Below are positions 12,201 through 25,700 of a stretch of 64,000 bases of DNA, in pieces. The notes below the pieces were generated by a model. The model was not told the origin of the DNA. It saw only the letters and a list, made by a program, of their open reading frames with translations, and ran no database searches. Numbering within the stretch: position 1 is the stretch's first letter; each line of letters begins with the position of its first letter. The stretch comes from Diabrotica undecimpunctata (taxonomy: Eukaryota > Arthropoda > Insecta > Coleoptera > Chrysomelidae), in assembly GCF_040954645.1 (NCBI RefSeq), contig NC_092808.1, forward strand, positions 12,763,883 to 12,827,882, given 5' to 3'. The position numbers were made by a program, and so were the translations under genes.

Positions 12201-13680
12201 AAGAATATTAAAAATCCAGTGGGTTCAAAGGATTACCAATGCTGAGGTACTACGACGTCTAAATAAGGAGTTAGAAATTATGAACAGCATAAAAAGAAGA
12301 AAACTAGAATATTTGGGTCACATAACCAGAGGAGAAAAATATGAGCTGCTGAGAATTATTATGCAAGGAAGGATCCAAGGAAGAAGATGCATAGGAAGAA
12401 GACGCATCTCCTGGCTGAAGAACCTTAGAGAATGGTTTAACAGTAGTTCACTACAACTTTTCAGAGCAGCAGCCAACAAAGTGACCATAGCCGTTATGAT
12501 ATCCAACCTCCGATAGGAGATGGAACTTTAAGAAGAAAGAATAACTGCTTTTGAGGGAGGCTCTATTGGCGCTTGGAGTGGTATTTGTTTTGACTTAGTG
12601 GTTCCGACAAATGCTACGATGACGGATCAGAGATATAGAAATATGTATCTAACAATAAAACACTGAAAACTTTGTTTTCAAAACTTCCATAGCATTTATT
12701 ATAAAATCTTAACACTATAGCTGTTTCGGCTGATTGCCTTTCTTGACTTGAGAAAGGCAATCAGTCGAAACAACTGTAGTGGGTAATCAAGATAGGAGAA
12801 CAATGAATACTTAGTACTTCATCCTTTTATTGAAGACGTTTTATATATGAATTCCTATACATCATTGGTTTGTCTTACAAAAAAAATTAAAACGTTCAGT
12901 TTTTTATATGAAAAAAAAACAAAACAAATGAGTTAGTTGGTCAGTCAATAGTTTTTTAGACTACGTCAAGACCACGGTCGGTAAGAAACTGAAATCATTT
13001 TACCTTACGATTACTTGGTCTTTTTAATTAAACTTATTAATTGATTCTTTTAGTGATACATTTTAGAGAAAAATCAAAATATACGTTTTGCTCAAAATCA
13101 TGCGCCATTGTGATCGATAGAAAATCTTAAAAATTATTTATTTGTTCGGATAACAGCGACCAAAAATCTCATTATAAAAGTTTTTATTTCATGCCAACAA
13201 TTTCGGCATAACTTTATCCGTTTAATTACATTCGAGTAGATTATACATTTAGCATTAAACTCCCGGCACTATAGGTGGCAGGGGTAAGCAACGAGATAGC
13301 GTTTTCTTTGGCAGCTCCTGTGAGGCCCCCGGAGAAACCTTATCAATTATTAAACAGCCTCAGAGTCTTAAGTAAAACAATAATTTAGACGGTGGTGTAA
13401 TAGGAAAATAAAAAGCTGTGGGGCTCGTATTGGCGTCGGAGCGATGTTGCTACCACCCGTCCGGCCGGATCTATATACACCGAAATTAATATGCTGGGAG
13501 TTTGCTTGTAGCAGATGGTCTTCTCTCGCCTTCTTATTTTTGCATAAACATTTCTAAACACTTTTTTATTCGAATGAAATTAAGAGCTACACTACACGAC
13601 AAAATAAACTCGACTACTAGATTTTTGAAAGTCACTTACAATTTATTTTCAAATGTTTTGTGTATTATGTATCTGAAATT

Positions 13681-13739
<59 letters not shown>

Positions 13740-16700
13740 ATTTATAGTATCAGCAATCGGTCAGGAAATAAATTCACTCTATAAAATATTGCGGTTACCA
13801 TAACTCCTAAATAAAATCAAACAAATATGTCATTTATTTAGATATGCTAAAAAAATTTAAATTTTTATTCTTATAGTTGTAAGTATTAAAATATTCACTT
13901 TGTTTACACATAATAATTAATTATTCTAATAAATTTACAGTTTTCTCCTGAAGAAGTCACAAAATCGTGACGAAATATTGAGACTGAACAAATAGAGTTT
14001 TATTTCCTGACCGATTGCTAATACTATAAATCAATATTTAAAACAGTACGGTTGAAAAATAATTTGAAAAATATGTATATATATATATATATATATAAAT
14101 GTTTTGGATGCGTTGGTGTCTATAAAAGGCCTATTGGTTAACTATTTTTTATCTCGAGCTTTCAATTGTGTTTACATTTATTATCAAGAGCTGCTAAAAA
14201 ATACAAAATATCTTACAAAGTTGAACTAGAAAAAAAATTTTTTGTTAACTCACCAAATAAAATTAGTTTGGTTAATAAAATTGCTGCTAACATATTTCAA
14301 AAAGAATTATTATAAAAATGTTCTTATAGTACATCCACTAATAATTTTCCAACATAAACATGCCTCATTCTGGTATCAAAGAGACCGCCTTTCAAATCAA
14401 GGTTGTCAGACATATTTCCTAAAATTCCTAAGGTTATATTTAAAAAATATGCTCTATTCTCTATTCGTTATTATTCAATTGCTAGTCAACGAACGACACT
14501 CTTAAAAAATAATATGAACATATTCTCAAAAAATATATCTATAAATTAATTAACTAGGTACTAATATTTCCATGGACTCTTCACTAATGAATTAAAGCAA
14601 CCGTGAACTTTGTATATATTACTTATACTCTAAGTAATTTTCGAATATCGGCAACATTGTAGTCTGGAGAGAATTTGAACCTTCCGTCCATATCGACGTT
14701 GCCATGTTGGTTAATTTAGCGGTAATACTTTTATAGATATAATGATCGACTTTTAAGAAATCAGACAACTTTTAAGAATCCAAGTTCTCAAAAACGGTTT
14801 CAAGAATTGTATTATTTTTTTCCAAATTTCATTGATTTTATACCTTACTTGGAAACATGAAAAATTGCAGATATATCAATATGGTATTAAAGTTATATTC
14901 ACTAATTTTAAACTCATGCATTATGGCAACAGTGAAGCGCAAAGCTATAAATCGTAATGAACACCTGTTTGTCTCGCTATGTGACACCCTAAAATATTTC
15001 CTTTTGCAGAGGCGGAGGCTTATTATAAGGTAAGTAATATTATATTTTTCTAGGATGGCATTTTTTAAGATGCGTCAACTTCTGTGTTATCAATAAATAA
15101 TGACAATTATGTTAATGACAGCTCCGAATTAAAAAATAAAGATTTGCACGTACAATCCCAAAGAATAGTCTTAAATATGTATGAGTGTTTGAAAAAAGAA
15201 AATATTGGGATGGCTGATAATGCAATTGTTCTAATTGTATCTAATGCATTGCTATTGTCGGCCAAAAATATAACAAAGTCTTCTGCCGATTATCACGAAG
15301 ATATGACAGCCGATTTATTTGAAAAGTGGTTTGTTGAACAACTCTTGCCCAATATTCCGCCGAATTCAGTGATTGTTATGGATAATGCTTCGTATCATTC
15401 CAGCATATTAAATAAAATACCTAATAATAACACGAAAAAGGACGAAATTTTAAAATTTATGCAACTTAAAAACATCACTGTTCCTAAAAAGATTCCAGTA
15501 AAGAAAGAATTAATTAGAATTATCAAAAGTCGGAATTTTAAAAACGAATACGTTATTGACACCATTTGCAGCAGGCACGGCCATACTCTTTTGCGATTAC
15601 CCTCATACTATTGCATTTTTAATCCAATTGAAATGGTTTGGGGTACCGTAAAAAAACGATTGCGAAAATATAATCAGTCACCAACATTAAGCGCAATGGC
15701 CATTGAGAATATTCGAGAAATAATTAGTGGCATTAATAGCGATGTGTGGAAAAATTGCGAAGCTCATGTTGTAAAAATAGAAAACGAATATCCTGTTTTA
15801 CCGGCAATAGCACCAATAGTTATCCAACCTGGGAACGATTCGACTTCAGAAGACTCTGACGATTCTTTTCAGTCCTTCTAATTAATTTCTTTACAGCTAT
15901 CGCGATGCATCTTGAACACTAGTATTCATTATTATAAAGTGTGTCGCATTTAAGATGAAGACACCTCTATATATCAGCTACTAAAATACATACAGATTTG
16001 ACATTTTGCACAGTCATACATGTTGATAGTGCACATTTTTTTAAGATAGTCATCTGAAATTTAAATTTTAAACGCGGCTTACTGCGAATCCACAAACAGG
16101 GTAAATTTTCGATATTTTGCTTCGCGTTAGAGAAATCGGAAAAACTTATTTGGAAAAGCTGTTCCACTTATTGTAACCGCACATACCAAATTTCATGACA
16201 AAATTCGCAATTTTAATTTTTCAGTATTATTTGTAATCTCGATCATTAATCTACAATTGGCTGTCTAAAGATGCATCTCGGGACAGCCAACTGTCCGTTT
16301 TAGAATCCTGACTACAATTGAAGAGCTTATTTCCAAAGTGTCTTAAATCCATATAATGAAATTACAGATTTTCATACAAATTTAACATACAAATTATACA
16401 ATTTTACAATTTTCATATGCACTTTTAAATGGTAAATAAGAAGTTGTTTTGGTACATATAACTTTATTCTAGACTTGAAGAAATCTATAAAGTTTAAAAA
16501 AAGAAAATTAAAAAAATCGAAATTTTGGATTTAAGACACTTTGGAAATAAGCTCTTCAATTAATGAAAAAAGTAAAAGTGCGAATTTTGACATAAAACTT
16601 TGTTATGTGGGGTTATAATAATATTTGGAACATCTTTTCCAAATAACTTTTTCAGATATCTCTAACTCGAAGCAAAATATTGAAGATTCACCCTGTTTGT

Positions 16701-19700
16701 GCATTAACAGTAGGCCGTGTTTAAAAATTAATTTTCAGTTGACTATCTTAATTGCTGGATAGACAATCTTTTAAAATTTTCTGACAGAATGAGCCATTAT
16801 TTACAGATAATTGTAAAAAAATATTATGGTTTATGTAAAAACTAAATAATAAGTCCAATATTCTTATAAATCACTAAAATTAACAAGCTTTAATTTGAAA
16901 GAATTAATTTGTTATTTATTCGATGTTGTGAGCCCGCTCCCATTTGAAAAAAAAACTGATTCTGTCCTTTGAAGAGTCCTATTCAAAAATGCCCCGTTTA
17001 AACAAATCGAAGGTTGAAGGGTGCCGGACATTTTTGCCGGAAACAATTCAAATTCAAAAGATCACCTTTTTCTGCTACGGAAAATATTGCTCCGATTTCT
17101 CACCAAAATCAATGTTGATACTTTAGTTTAGATACTCTTGAATCTCAAAAATACTCATTTACATATTTTTCAAGCCTCGAAAATGCATATTAGGTATCGC
17201 ATTTTTCGGATTTTAAATCGCCTATATCTCCAAAACTATTAACTTTTGAGAAAAATGACATAGATCTTATTTAGAGTCACCCAAAAACCTAAAAAATATT
17301 TTTTGGAGAACAAAAGGTGATATTTTGAATTTGTTTAAAAAATTGTTTAAACATTTTCTGCCCAAAAATTGAGAAATTTTCCTGAATATAATTATGTAAA
17401 AATTAATAAAAATTATATGATTTTTCTTGAAATATGCGTTTGATAACTGATCCCTTTTCTTAATTTCCGCGCCAATGGTCGGCATTGGCATCAAAGAATC
17501 TCAAAAGCCGACGCTTGGCAAACTGACATTGGAAAAAGTATATCTATTTATTTATTTATCGTATGGCAATTACAACACGTTTAGCACAAATACACAAACA
17601 GTAGTAATATAGGTATTTGACAAACTTTAAATAGTTACAAACAAACATCAAGTGTATTTATATAATCAATTGACTCTGAAGTTGCAAACAGGAAGTCTTC
17701 AGGGCTACCATTGTAGGATCTTGAGGGACACTCTTGAATAATGTGGTCGATGGTTTGGTTCTCCCCACAGTCACATTGAGGAGACGGGTTCTTGTCTAAT
17801 AAATGTTTCTCTGAAATTTTAATATAATTTTGACAAAGTTTCTTAACACAAAAACAATTGAATTTATAAATAAGTTAGAATAGCCACCAATTACAATTAA
17901 GCCTCAATGTCATAAATGCCAACTTAAAATTTTTATTTTTGGCAATTATATTGCCAAATTATTATTTTGACAATTTACAAAATTTTGTTTAAAAATTCTT
18001 TATTGTTTAGTAACAAAAAGAAGAAAATTTATTCACCATTGATAGATGTCTGAAAAAATGTAACAAATATAAGGAAAATTAAATCAAAACGTGATATTTT
18101 ACTCGTTTCATATATAAACTACAAAGAAATAATATAATTATAAACTTTTACGTAGATTTTGAATTTCTGATCTTTTGTTTAAATTATTATCACTTTTGCT
18201 AATACAAACCATTTCCAAAAAAGTCTTTTTGAATTTATTACTTTCACTACACAAAATTTTAATGTTATCAAAATCCATAATATGGTCTTTATCGATTACA
18301 TGCTCTGCCAAAGCACAAGATGGTTTTTTAATTCTGTAATCACTTTTGTGAGAAATAATGCGATTTGCAAGATTTCTTCTGGTCTCACCAACATACTCAG
18401 CTTCACACTGAGTACAACCAATGCTGTATACTACATTTGTTTTATCTAATTTGTCTATAGGATACTTAGTTTTGGAATATAAAGATGAAATAGTTTTGAT
18501 GTTCTTTGTTGCTATTTTTATATTGTCAATATCCTTTAGTGTTTGTATTAATTTAGGTGTTAATGATGGTATAAAATGTAGTGAATGATAATAGATGTTC
18601 TGATTGTTAGATACAATGTTCTGAGATTTAGCAAAAAATGATGTTAAGTTATTTATATTAACAATATTAGAAAAAAGCATCCTATGAATCATATCTGGAG
18701 GATAAGAGTTTTCAATTAAAATATTTTTTAACAATTGAAGATCTTCTTGTAGATAATCTGGACGAGAAAGCTTTAAAACACGTTCTTTTAATCCTGTTAT
18801 AAGGTTCATTTTTATCTTATTTGGATGATGATAGTAATAGCTTATAAATCTATTACTACATATAGGTTTTCTGAACCATTTGGTTTTTAACATATTGTCT
18901 GTATTTCTTACAATTCTCATGTCAAGAAATGGTAGAGAATTATCTACCTCTTCCTCAACTGTAAATTGTATATGTTGATTATGATTGTTGAAAATGTTGA
19001 CTGTTTTATGAATTTTGTGTTTAGGAAGTGCCAAAACAAAAAAGTGCAATTGTTTATACAATCACTGAGAACATCATAGCTACTTGGAACATGACATAGC
19101 TACTTAGAATGGATGAAAGACTAGATCCCATAGTACCACCAAAAATTTTTTTATAAAAGACACCATTGAACATAAATATATTAACTTTGATCAGATAAAA
19201 GGCATACATCGAGCACAGTTTAATTAAATCTTGCCCAAGTACTTTCGATCCCTAGATCATCTTCAGGGGCATTTCGTCAATTGCGGCCTATCCGACAAGA
19301 ACAAAATGTCATAAACATATAAATGTACATCACACTACACTACAAAAGGACAAACAAACACTTTAAAATTACTTAAGAAAGGCTACATTACTTGCAGAAG
19401 CCGGAGACAGAATGAATTTTGTTCTTGTCGGATAGGCCGCAATTGACGAAATGCCCCTGAAGATGATCTAGGGATCGAAAGTACTTGGGCAAGATTTAAT
19501 TAAACTGTGCTCGATATATGCCTTTTATCTGATCAAAGTTCATTTATTCGAGCATTCAACCTTATATTTATAAATATATTAGAATCAAAAACAAAGTTGA
19601 TAAGTGTTTTGAAATGTAATAAGTCAATATTAGTATATTGCTAAATCTCATTCCAATGTTTTTCAACACTACTTATGATTAAATCTAAAGGTAAATTGGT

Positions 19701-22700
19701 AAAAAGAGATGTTACATCAAAACTAACTAAAACATAATTCTGTGGTAATTGGAAATTATTAATGAAAGAACTAAAATCAAATGAATCTTTAATGTAAAAA
19801 TTGTTGTTTATATTATAAGCATTAGTTAAGATGTCAGTGAGGAGATGTGCTATTGGTCCATTAGGAGGGCATAAAGATGAAATAATTGGTCTCATACATA
19901 AAGTTGGTTTATGTATTTTAGGTAGAGCATAAAACCGTGGAGCAATAGAATTATAAATTTTGAGCTCTTTTGCTTTTTTATTATCAATAAATTTCTTTCT
20001 GTTTAATTTAGATACTAGACATTTTGCTTTTTGTTGCAAACAGGACTCCTTCTAAGTGTAGTGTAATACTTAGTATCATTTAAGAGTTCTCCAGTTTTTT
20101 GTAGGTAATCCTCTTTATACATTACAACAGTTACGTTACCTTTATCGCTTTTGACAAAGTTGACTTTTCGACAATGGAAAAATTTTTCTTTTTGCTGATG
20201 ATACCAGTATTACCTTGAGGAACTCTAATATTGCAACTCTTCGTGCAATAACTTCTGATCTACTTAAAATAAAAACCTGGTCCGACTCTAATTTACTCTC
20301 TTTTAACGTGGATAAGACAGTAGCATTATTCTATAAAGAAGCTCTTTAACATTTGCTTCTTAATAACAAAAAGATCCGTATCGTTGATTCTGTAAAATTT
20401 CTTGGTATTTTTATATACAGCAACGTTAAATGGTTCCTCTATATCGATTTGTTAAGTAAGAAACTAGCCTTAGCCTGCTATGCAATAAGATCTGTTTCGA
20501 AGGAAATTAATTTAGCATCTTCCAAAATAACATATTTTTCTTTGTTCGAGTCTCATCTTCGATATGGCCTTCCTTTTTTGGGGTTCTAATACAGCTGCCC
20601 AATCTGATGTTATTCTTAAATTACAAAAAAGAGCAATACGGTATCCTTTTAGCCCCAGTAGAATAACACATCAGAAGATCGTGCGTGGACAACACATTTA
20701 CCCTTCAACAAGTAATTGAAAAACGAACAGCTCGAAACCTCCCTACGCATCTGGTATTTATAGATCTGGAGAAGGCTTATGATACAGTTCCTTTAAAACT
20801 CTTATTTAGTGTCTTGACGAAAACGGACCTTAGTAAAACATATCTAAAAGCAATACTGAACATCTATAAATGTCCTCAAAGCACTGTAAAAACAGGAAAT
20901 ACTTTCTCAAGGGTATTTACAGTAACGAAAGGCTTGAGACAAGGATGTTGTCTTTCCCCCACCCTATTCAAAATATATATCCAAGAAGCACTGCACCAGT
21001 GGAGACAAAAATGTGCGGGAATGGGGTTGAAGCTAAACAACCATTATCTGACAACGCTGTTCTTTGCAGATGATCAAGTACTAATTGCAAGCTGTGAAGA
21101 AGATGCAGATTATATGCTTAGAAAGCTTAAAGATGAATACGAAAAATGGGGGATGAGTATGAATATGTCTAAAACAGAATATATGCGAATAGGCAGTGAA
21201 GACGAAGACCCGGATTTGGAAATTAGACAAATGAAAAGGTGCTACGAATACAAATATTTGGGAAGTATTATCTGCAGTAAAGGAACAACGGAACGAGATA
21301 TAGACTATAGAGTGCAACAAGGCAGGAAGAGTGTTCAAATTCTGAATTCGATACTTTGGTCCAACAAAGATAAAGAGAACTAAAATGACTATCTACAAAG
21401 TAATTGTAGAGCCCATTCTTACATATGGAGCAGAATGTTGGCAAATGACAATAAAAGGAAAGAAAAAAGTTGACACGGTTGAAATGGACTACCTAAGAAG
21501 AGCTTGCCGTATATCAAGAGTAGAACGTATACCTAATTCTGAAATTAGAAGAAAAACATACAACTTCTGAAAGAATAGAAACTAGACAGTTAATATGGTA
21601 TGGACACGTACAGAGAATGGACGACAACAGATGGCCAAAAAGAGCTATGGAATACAATCCAAGTAATAGAAGGAAACGAGGAAGACCAGCCAAGTCTTGG
21701 ATACAAGGTGTTATGGAAACCATGAAAGATAGAGCCATTGATGAAGACACCTGGAGAGATAGAAAAAGATGGCGATCGAAATGCGGGAAGCGGCAGAAGC
21801 TGTAGGATCCCCGCTTATATATATATAGAATAACACATTCCAGAAGCTACTTCAAAAATCACGGGATTTTACCTCTTTTCTTTGTATATATTCCAGAAAC
21901 TGTTTGCTTAATTCGTAAACACCTACATGTTTTTCCAGCAAGACCTAATCATGACTACGCCACAGAAATTCAACCTTTGATGTGTATTTACCGATCCCGT
22001 CCACTGAGTCAGTAAAGAAATCTATATTATATTCGGCAAACAAATTATACAACCATCTCTCTTTGCCACTTAAATCTACAACTTCTTTCCTTAAGTTCCG
22101 TAAATTGACAAAAGCCTTTCTATCTGAAAGACCATATTATTCAGTGGAAGAGTTTCGTAATGAATAACTTAGAAATTACAGTAGGTACGTTTAGGTACAA
22201 GTTAAAGGTACGTTAAATTTTGCAATGGGTTGTGTATTTTTGTACCTTTTATTTTGTGATATTGACGATTTATGGAATTTTAGTAAATTTTAATTGTTAT
22301 TGTTATATTTTTGATTTTGGAATCTTTGTCCATATAATTGTACAATTTTTAGTGACAATAAAGCATATTTCTATTCTACACTATTTTTCTATTTAACAGA
22401 ACTAATTTCCGTGTTGTTAAGAGGTATTAATTAATCATTAGTATTAGGTTTATAAAACTTCAACTATTTTACTAATTAAGCCTGTTCTGTTAAGTTCGTT
22501 TTTAAACCTTATATTTCATTACTATTTAAATGGGAATAAGCCACAATTAAAGGTTAAAGTACGTTTATTGACGTTTCAATTTCCACTCTAAAAAAATTTA
22601 AAAAAAACAAAATTTGTTTAATTTACTAATGTTTGTATTTTGAGAACGATTTCCGAAGTGGAAATTGAAACGTCAATAAACGTACTTTAACCTTTAATTG

Positions 22701-25700
22701 TGGCTTATTCCCATTTAAATAGTAATTACTTTAAAATGTCACAAGAAAATAGCTTCAGAACTTATATTTCATATATCACTTGAGAGCACTTGAAGAAAAA
22801 TTATATTGGCATAAACTCAAAATATCTAAGAATTCTTCAGGAAAAACGATAAATCTAATATAACAACTTTTAGAACTACATGCAAATACATTTTTTGTCT
22901 AAGCTTCTTTTATAGTTTTGGCGTTGCTTTACAGTTAATTATGATAAAGTGTCTATCTCGAGATTTGATTAATTGAATCTTTTGAGAAATAATTTCTCAA
23001 ATTATTTGAAAGAAGTTATCTAATAATAATTATTAACAAACTTAGACAGCCCTAAATACAAGGTATGTACGGACTCCTATAGAAAGCAACAAGAATAACA
23101 AAGGCATCATCAGCTGCACCCCTCCAGATCGATCCTGTAGGGTGAAAAGTGAGTAAAGTGGGTAATGAAACGGTTTAATTTCCGACATGCGAAAAGTAGG
23201 CCGAACGTTATCCATCCTTATTGTTAAAGATGGTTTAATTAACAAAAATTTTGATAAAAATACAGTACACTGTACTGAGGATTACACGTTATATTCTACA
23301 TAGGAATACTTATTGTGTAAAATATTCTGTGAGTGATAAACAATTTTAGGGTTTTTTCAATTGTTTAGATAGTTCAATAATTAACAAGAAAGTTCAATTA
23401 ACCCAGCAAAACCTGACCCCCTTTGAAATTAAATTGAAATAAGTATCTAGGAAAATTTCACTTCTTTCAGGAACACATTCTAAACCCATCCTTTTTGTAA
23501 CAGAAGTGCCTAAAGGCATATTAGTACCCCATTAGTTTTTCCTCTCATATAGTTCAAACTTAACGCAGTATCCATTAGGAGTATTTAAACATCATCATCA
23601 TCATCATCAATGGCACTACAACTCTTCGTGAGTCTTTGCCGCGTTTACTATTGCCTTCCATGTTTGTCGGTCCTGTAATTCCCATTGTCGCACTTCCATT
23701 TTTTCTAGATCTTCTTTGACTGCATCTTTCCACCTTTTTCTAGGTCGACCTATAGACCTTCTTCCCTCTGGCCTTTCCCAGAACACATTGTTTATAAGGC
23801 GATTGTCGTTACTGCGTATCACATGCCCTGCCCATCTGAGTCTATTGGCCTTTATATATCTGATAAGATTTTCTTTTCCGAATAGAGACTCTAGCTCATT
23901 ATTGTATCTCGCCATAGTATCTGCCTTCGTTTGTCACGCTGTCTCTGCAAGGGCCATATATCATTCGAAGAATTTTACGTTCCCACACCAGCAATTTATT
24001 TATTTCTCTTTTTGTTAGCGTCCATGTTTCGCTTCCATACGCGACTGTTGGTCGTATTATGGTCTTATATATCCGGATTTTTGTACCTCGTGAAAGAAAT
24101 TTTGACTTCATTGTATGTTGCATTGCAAAGAAAGATCTGTTTCCTGCCATTATTCTCGTTTCAACTTCTCGCTCTAATTTGTTGTCATTTGTGATTGTTG
24201 CTCCTAGATATTTAAATTCTTTAACCACTTCGAAGTTGTGATCATTTATAGTAATGTTTTGCCTTATTCGCCGTCGTTCTTGTTTTGAGACGACCATGTA
24301 TTTTGTTTTGTCTTCATTTATTTTTAGACCGATGTTTAATGCAGCTTCTTCAAAGCTCAAGAAAATATCCTTAATTTCTAATGTTGATTGTGCTACTGCG
24401 TCTACGTCATCGGCAAAGGCTAGTATGATTTTTGCTCCCCGAGCAGTTATGTCTGGTTTGATTTTTGGATATATTTTTCGCATGACATATTCTAACGCCA
24501 GATTAAACAACAATGGGGACAACGGGTCTCCCTGCCTCAGTCCAGAATTTACGCAGAAAGCATTTGATATTTCTCCCCCTATTTTAACTTGTGCAAAAGA
24601 GTTACTTACACACATTTGTGTTACCGCAGCTAGTTTCTTGGGTACGCCGAGCTCGATCATTGCCTTCCATAATGTTGCACGATTAATTGAATCATAAGCC
24701 TGTTTGAAGTCTATAAAAATTCCCAATACTTTTCAAGCATTTGTCTTATTGTAAATATTTGATCAATAGTCGATCTGCCAGGCCTGAAACCACACTGGTA
24801 GTAACCAACTATTTCTTCGGCGTATGGTACTAATCTTTTTAATAAAGATTAAAGAGTATTTAAACACCAAAACTTAAACCCAAATCGAATGGACTTTTCT
24901 CTAATAAATTGTTTGAAATGATGACGACCGTAATAGGATGCAATCGCCTCATCCAGAGACCATACAGTAGGAACAGGTTTGCCTATAATTGACTTTGATG
25001 ACATATGCTTCAAAACGGGTCTTACTTTTCTGCATTTATCCTGTGGATCAGTTTCTTTTTATCATTAAAATGAAGATATTTAAAAATCACCAGAAACCGA
25101 TCACGAGACATAAACACAGCCAGGTTGTAGGTGTCAGCCGATTTCTCCAAATACATTCTTCGATTTGGAAGTTTCACATATCCAGACAGCAACAAAATAG
25201 CCAAAAATTTATAGAACTCTTCAGGAGCAATTGTAAAAATTCAATTCCATTTTTATAATTCGCATATTTTCGGGACTCTTCGCAAATTTGTTGAACAAAT
25301 TCCAATGGACAGAACAGCTTAAAAAAATAAATTGTTTTAAAAAGTTTATTTTTTGTTTTCAAATTAGAATCCTCTGGCAACTTTTCTTCAAAGTGCAAGA
25401 GTTTCCACGAACATCTTGTTTTTTCGTTCTTTACTGATCTTGTTCTCATTTTTAAAATTGAGGTTTCCAAATTCAATTCCATACTTTCACGGTCGTGTGT
25501 AATTATTTTTATCTGAAAGCATTCTGCTAGTAGACCAAGGTCCAATAAATTCACACTATTAGTATTCACCAAATTTTCTTCCTCCGGAAATTTCATCGAC
25601 ATCCGTGTCTTCGTCCTTTTCAGGGGGAAACAATGTAATGTCTGGAAATTGTGCACCGGCAAGTTCATCGTCACTATCGGACTCTTCCAGACACTATTAG

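Larger units (their letters stand above)
18138..20190 (-). mobile_element. Penelope-like retroelement (RT plus GIY-YIG endonuclease), split by a fold-back insertion
   Basis: Read on the minus strand from 20190: KSDKGNVTVVMYKEDYLQKT, a frameshift near 20040, then RFYALPKIHKPTLCMRPIIS, VLVSFDVTSLFTNLPLDLII (RT motif A) and EKHWNEI. After the insertion it resumes as FNGVFYKKIFGGTMGSSLS (RT motif B). The catalytic YVDD is missing: the sequence jumps to KQLHFFVLALPKHKI. The frame at 18138-19061 continues with HIQFTVEEE and DNSLPFLDMRI, and a C-terminal GIY-YIG nuclease: VVYSIGCTQCEAEYVGETRR (Y, Y and R), ISHKSDYRI, and FLEMVCI carrying the metal-binding Glu. Element type is certain; with YVDD deleted it cannot be autonomous. 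Confidence 0.92.

Noticed and set aside
13255..13500. Possible tRNA or SINE in the GC-richer patch
   Set aside because: No cloverleaf, no clear A/B boxes and no A- or T-rich tail could be found by eye.
15011..15030. 20-nt micro-exon bounded by TTTTGCAG and GTAAGT
   Set aside because: Length not divisible by three, no matching neighbours, and it would break the phase of the host gene.
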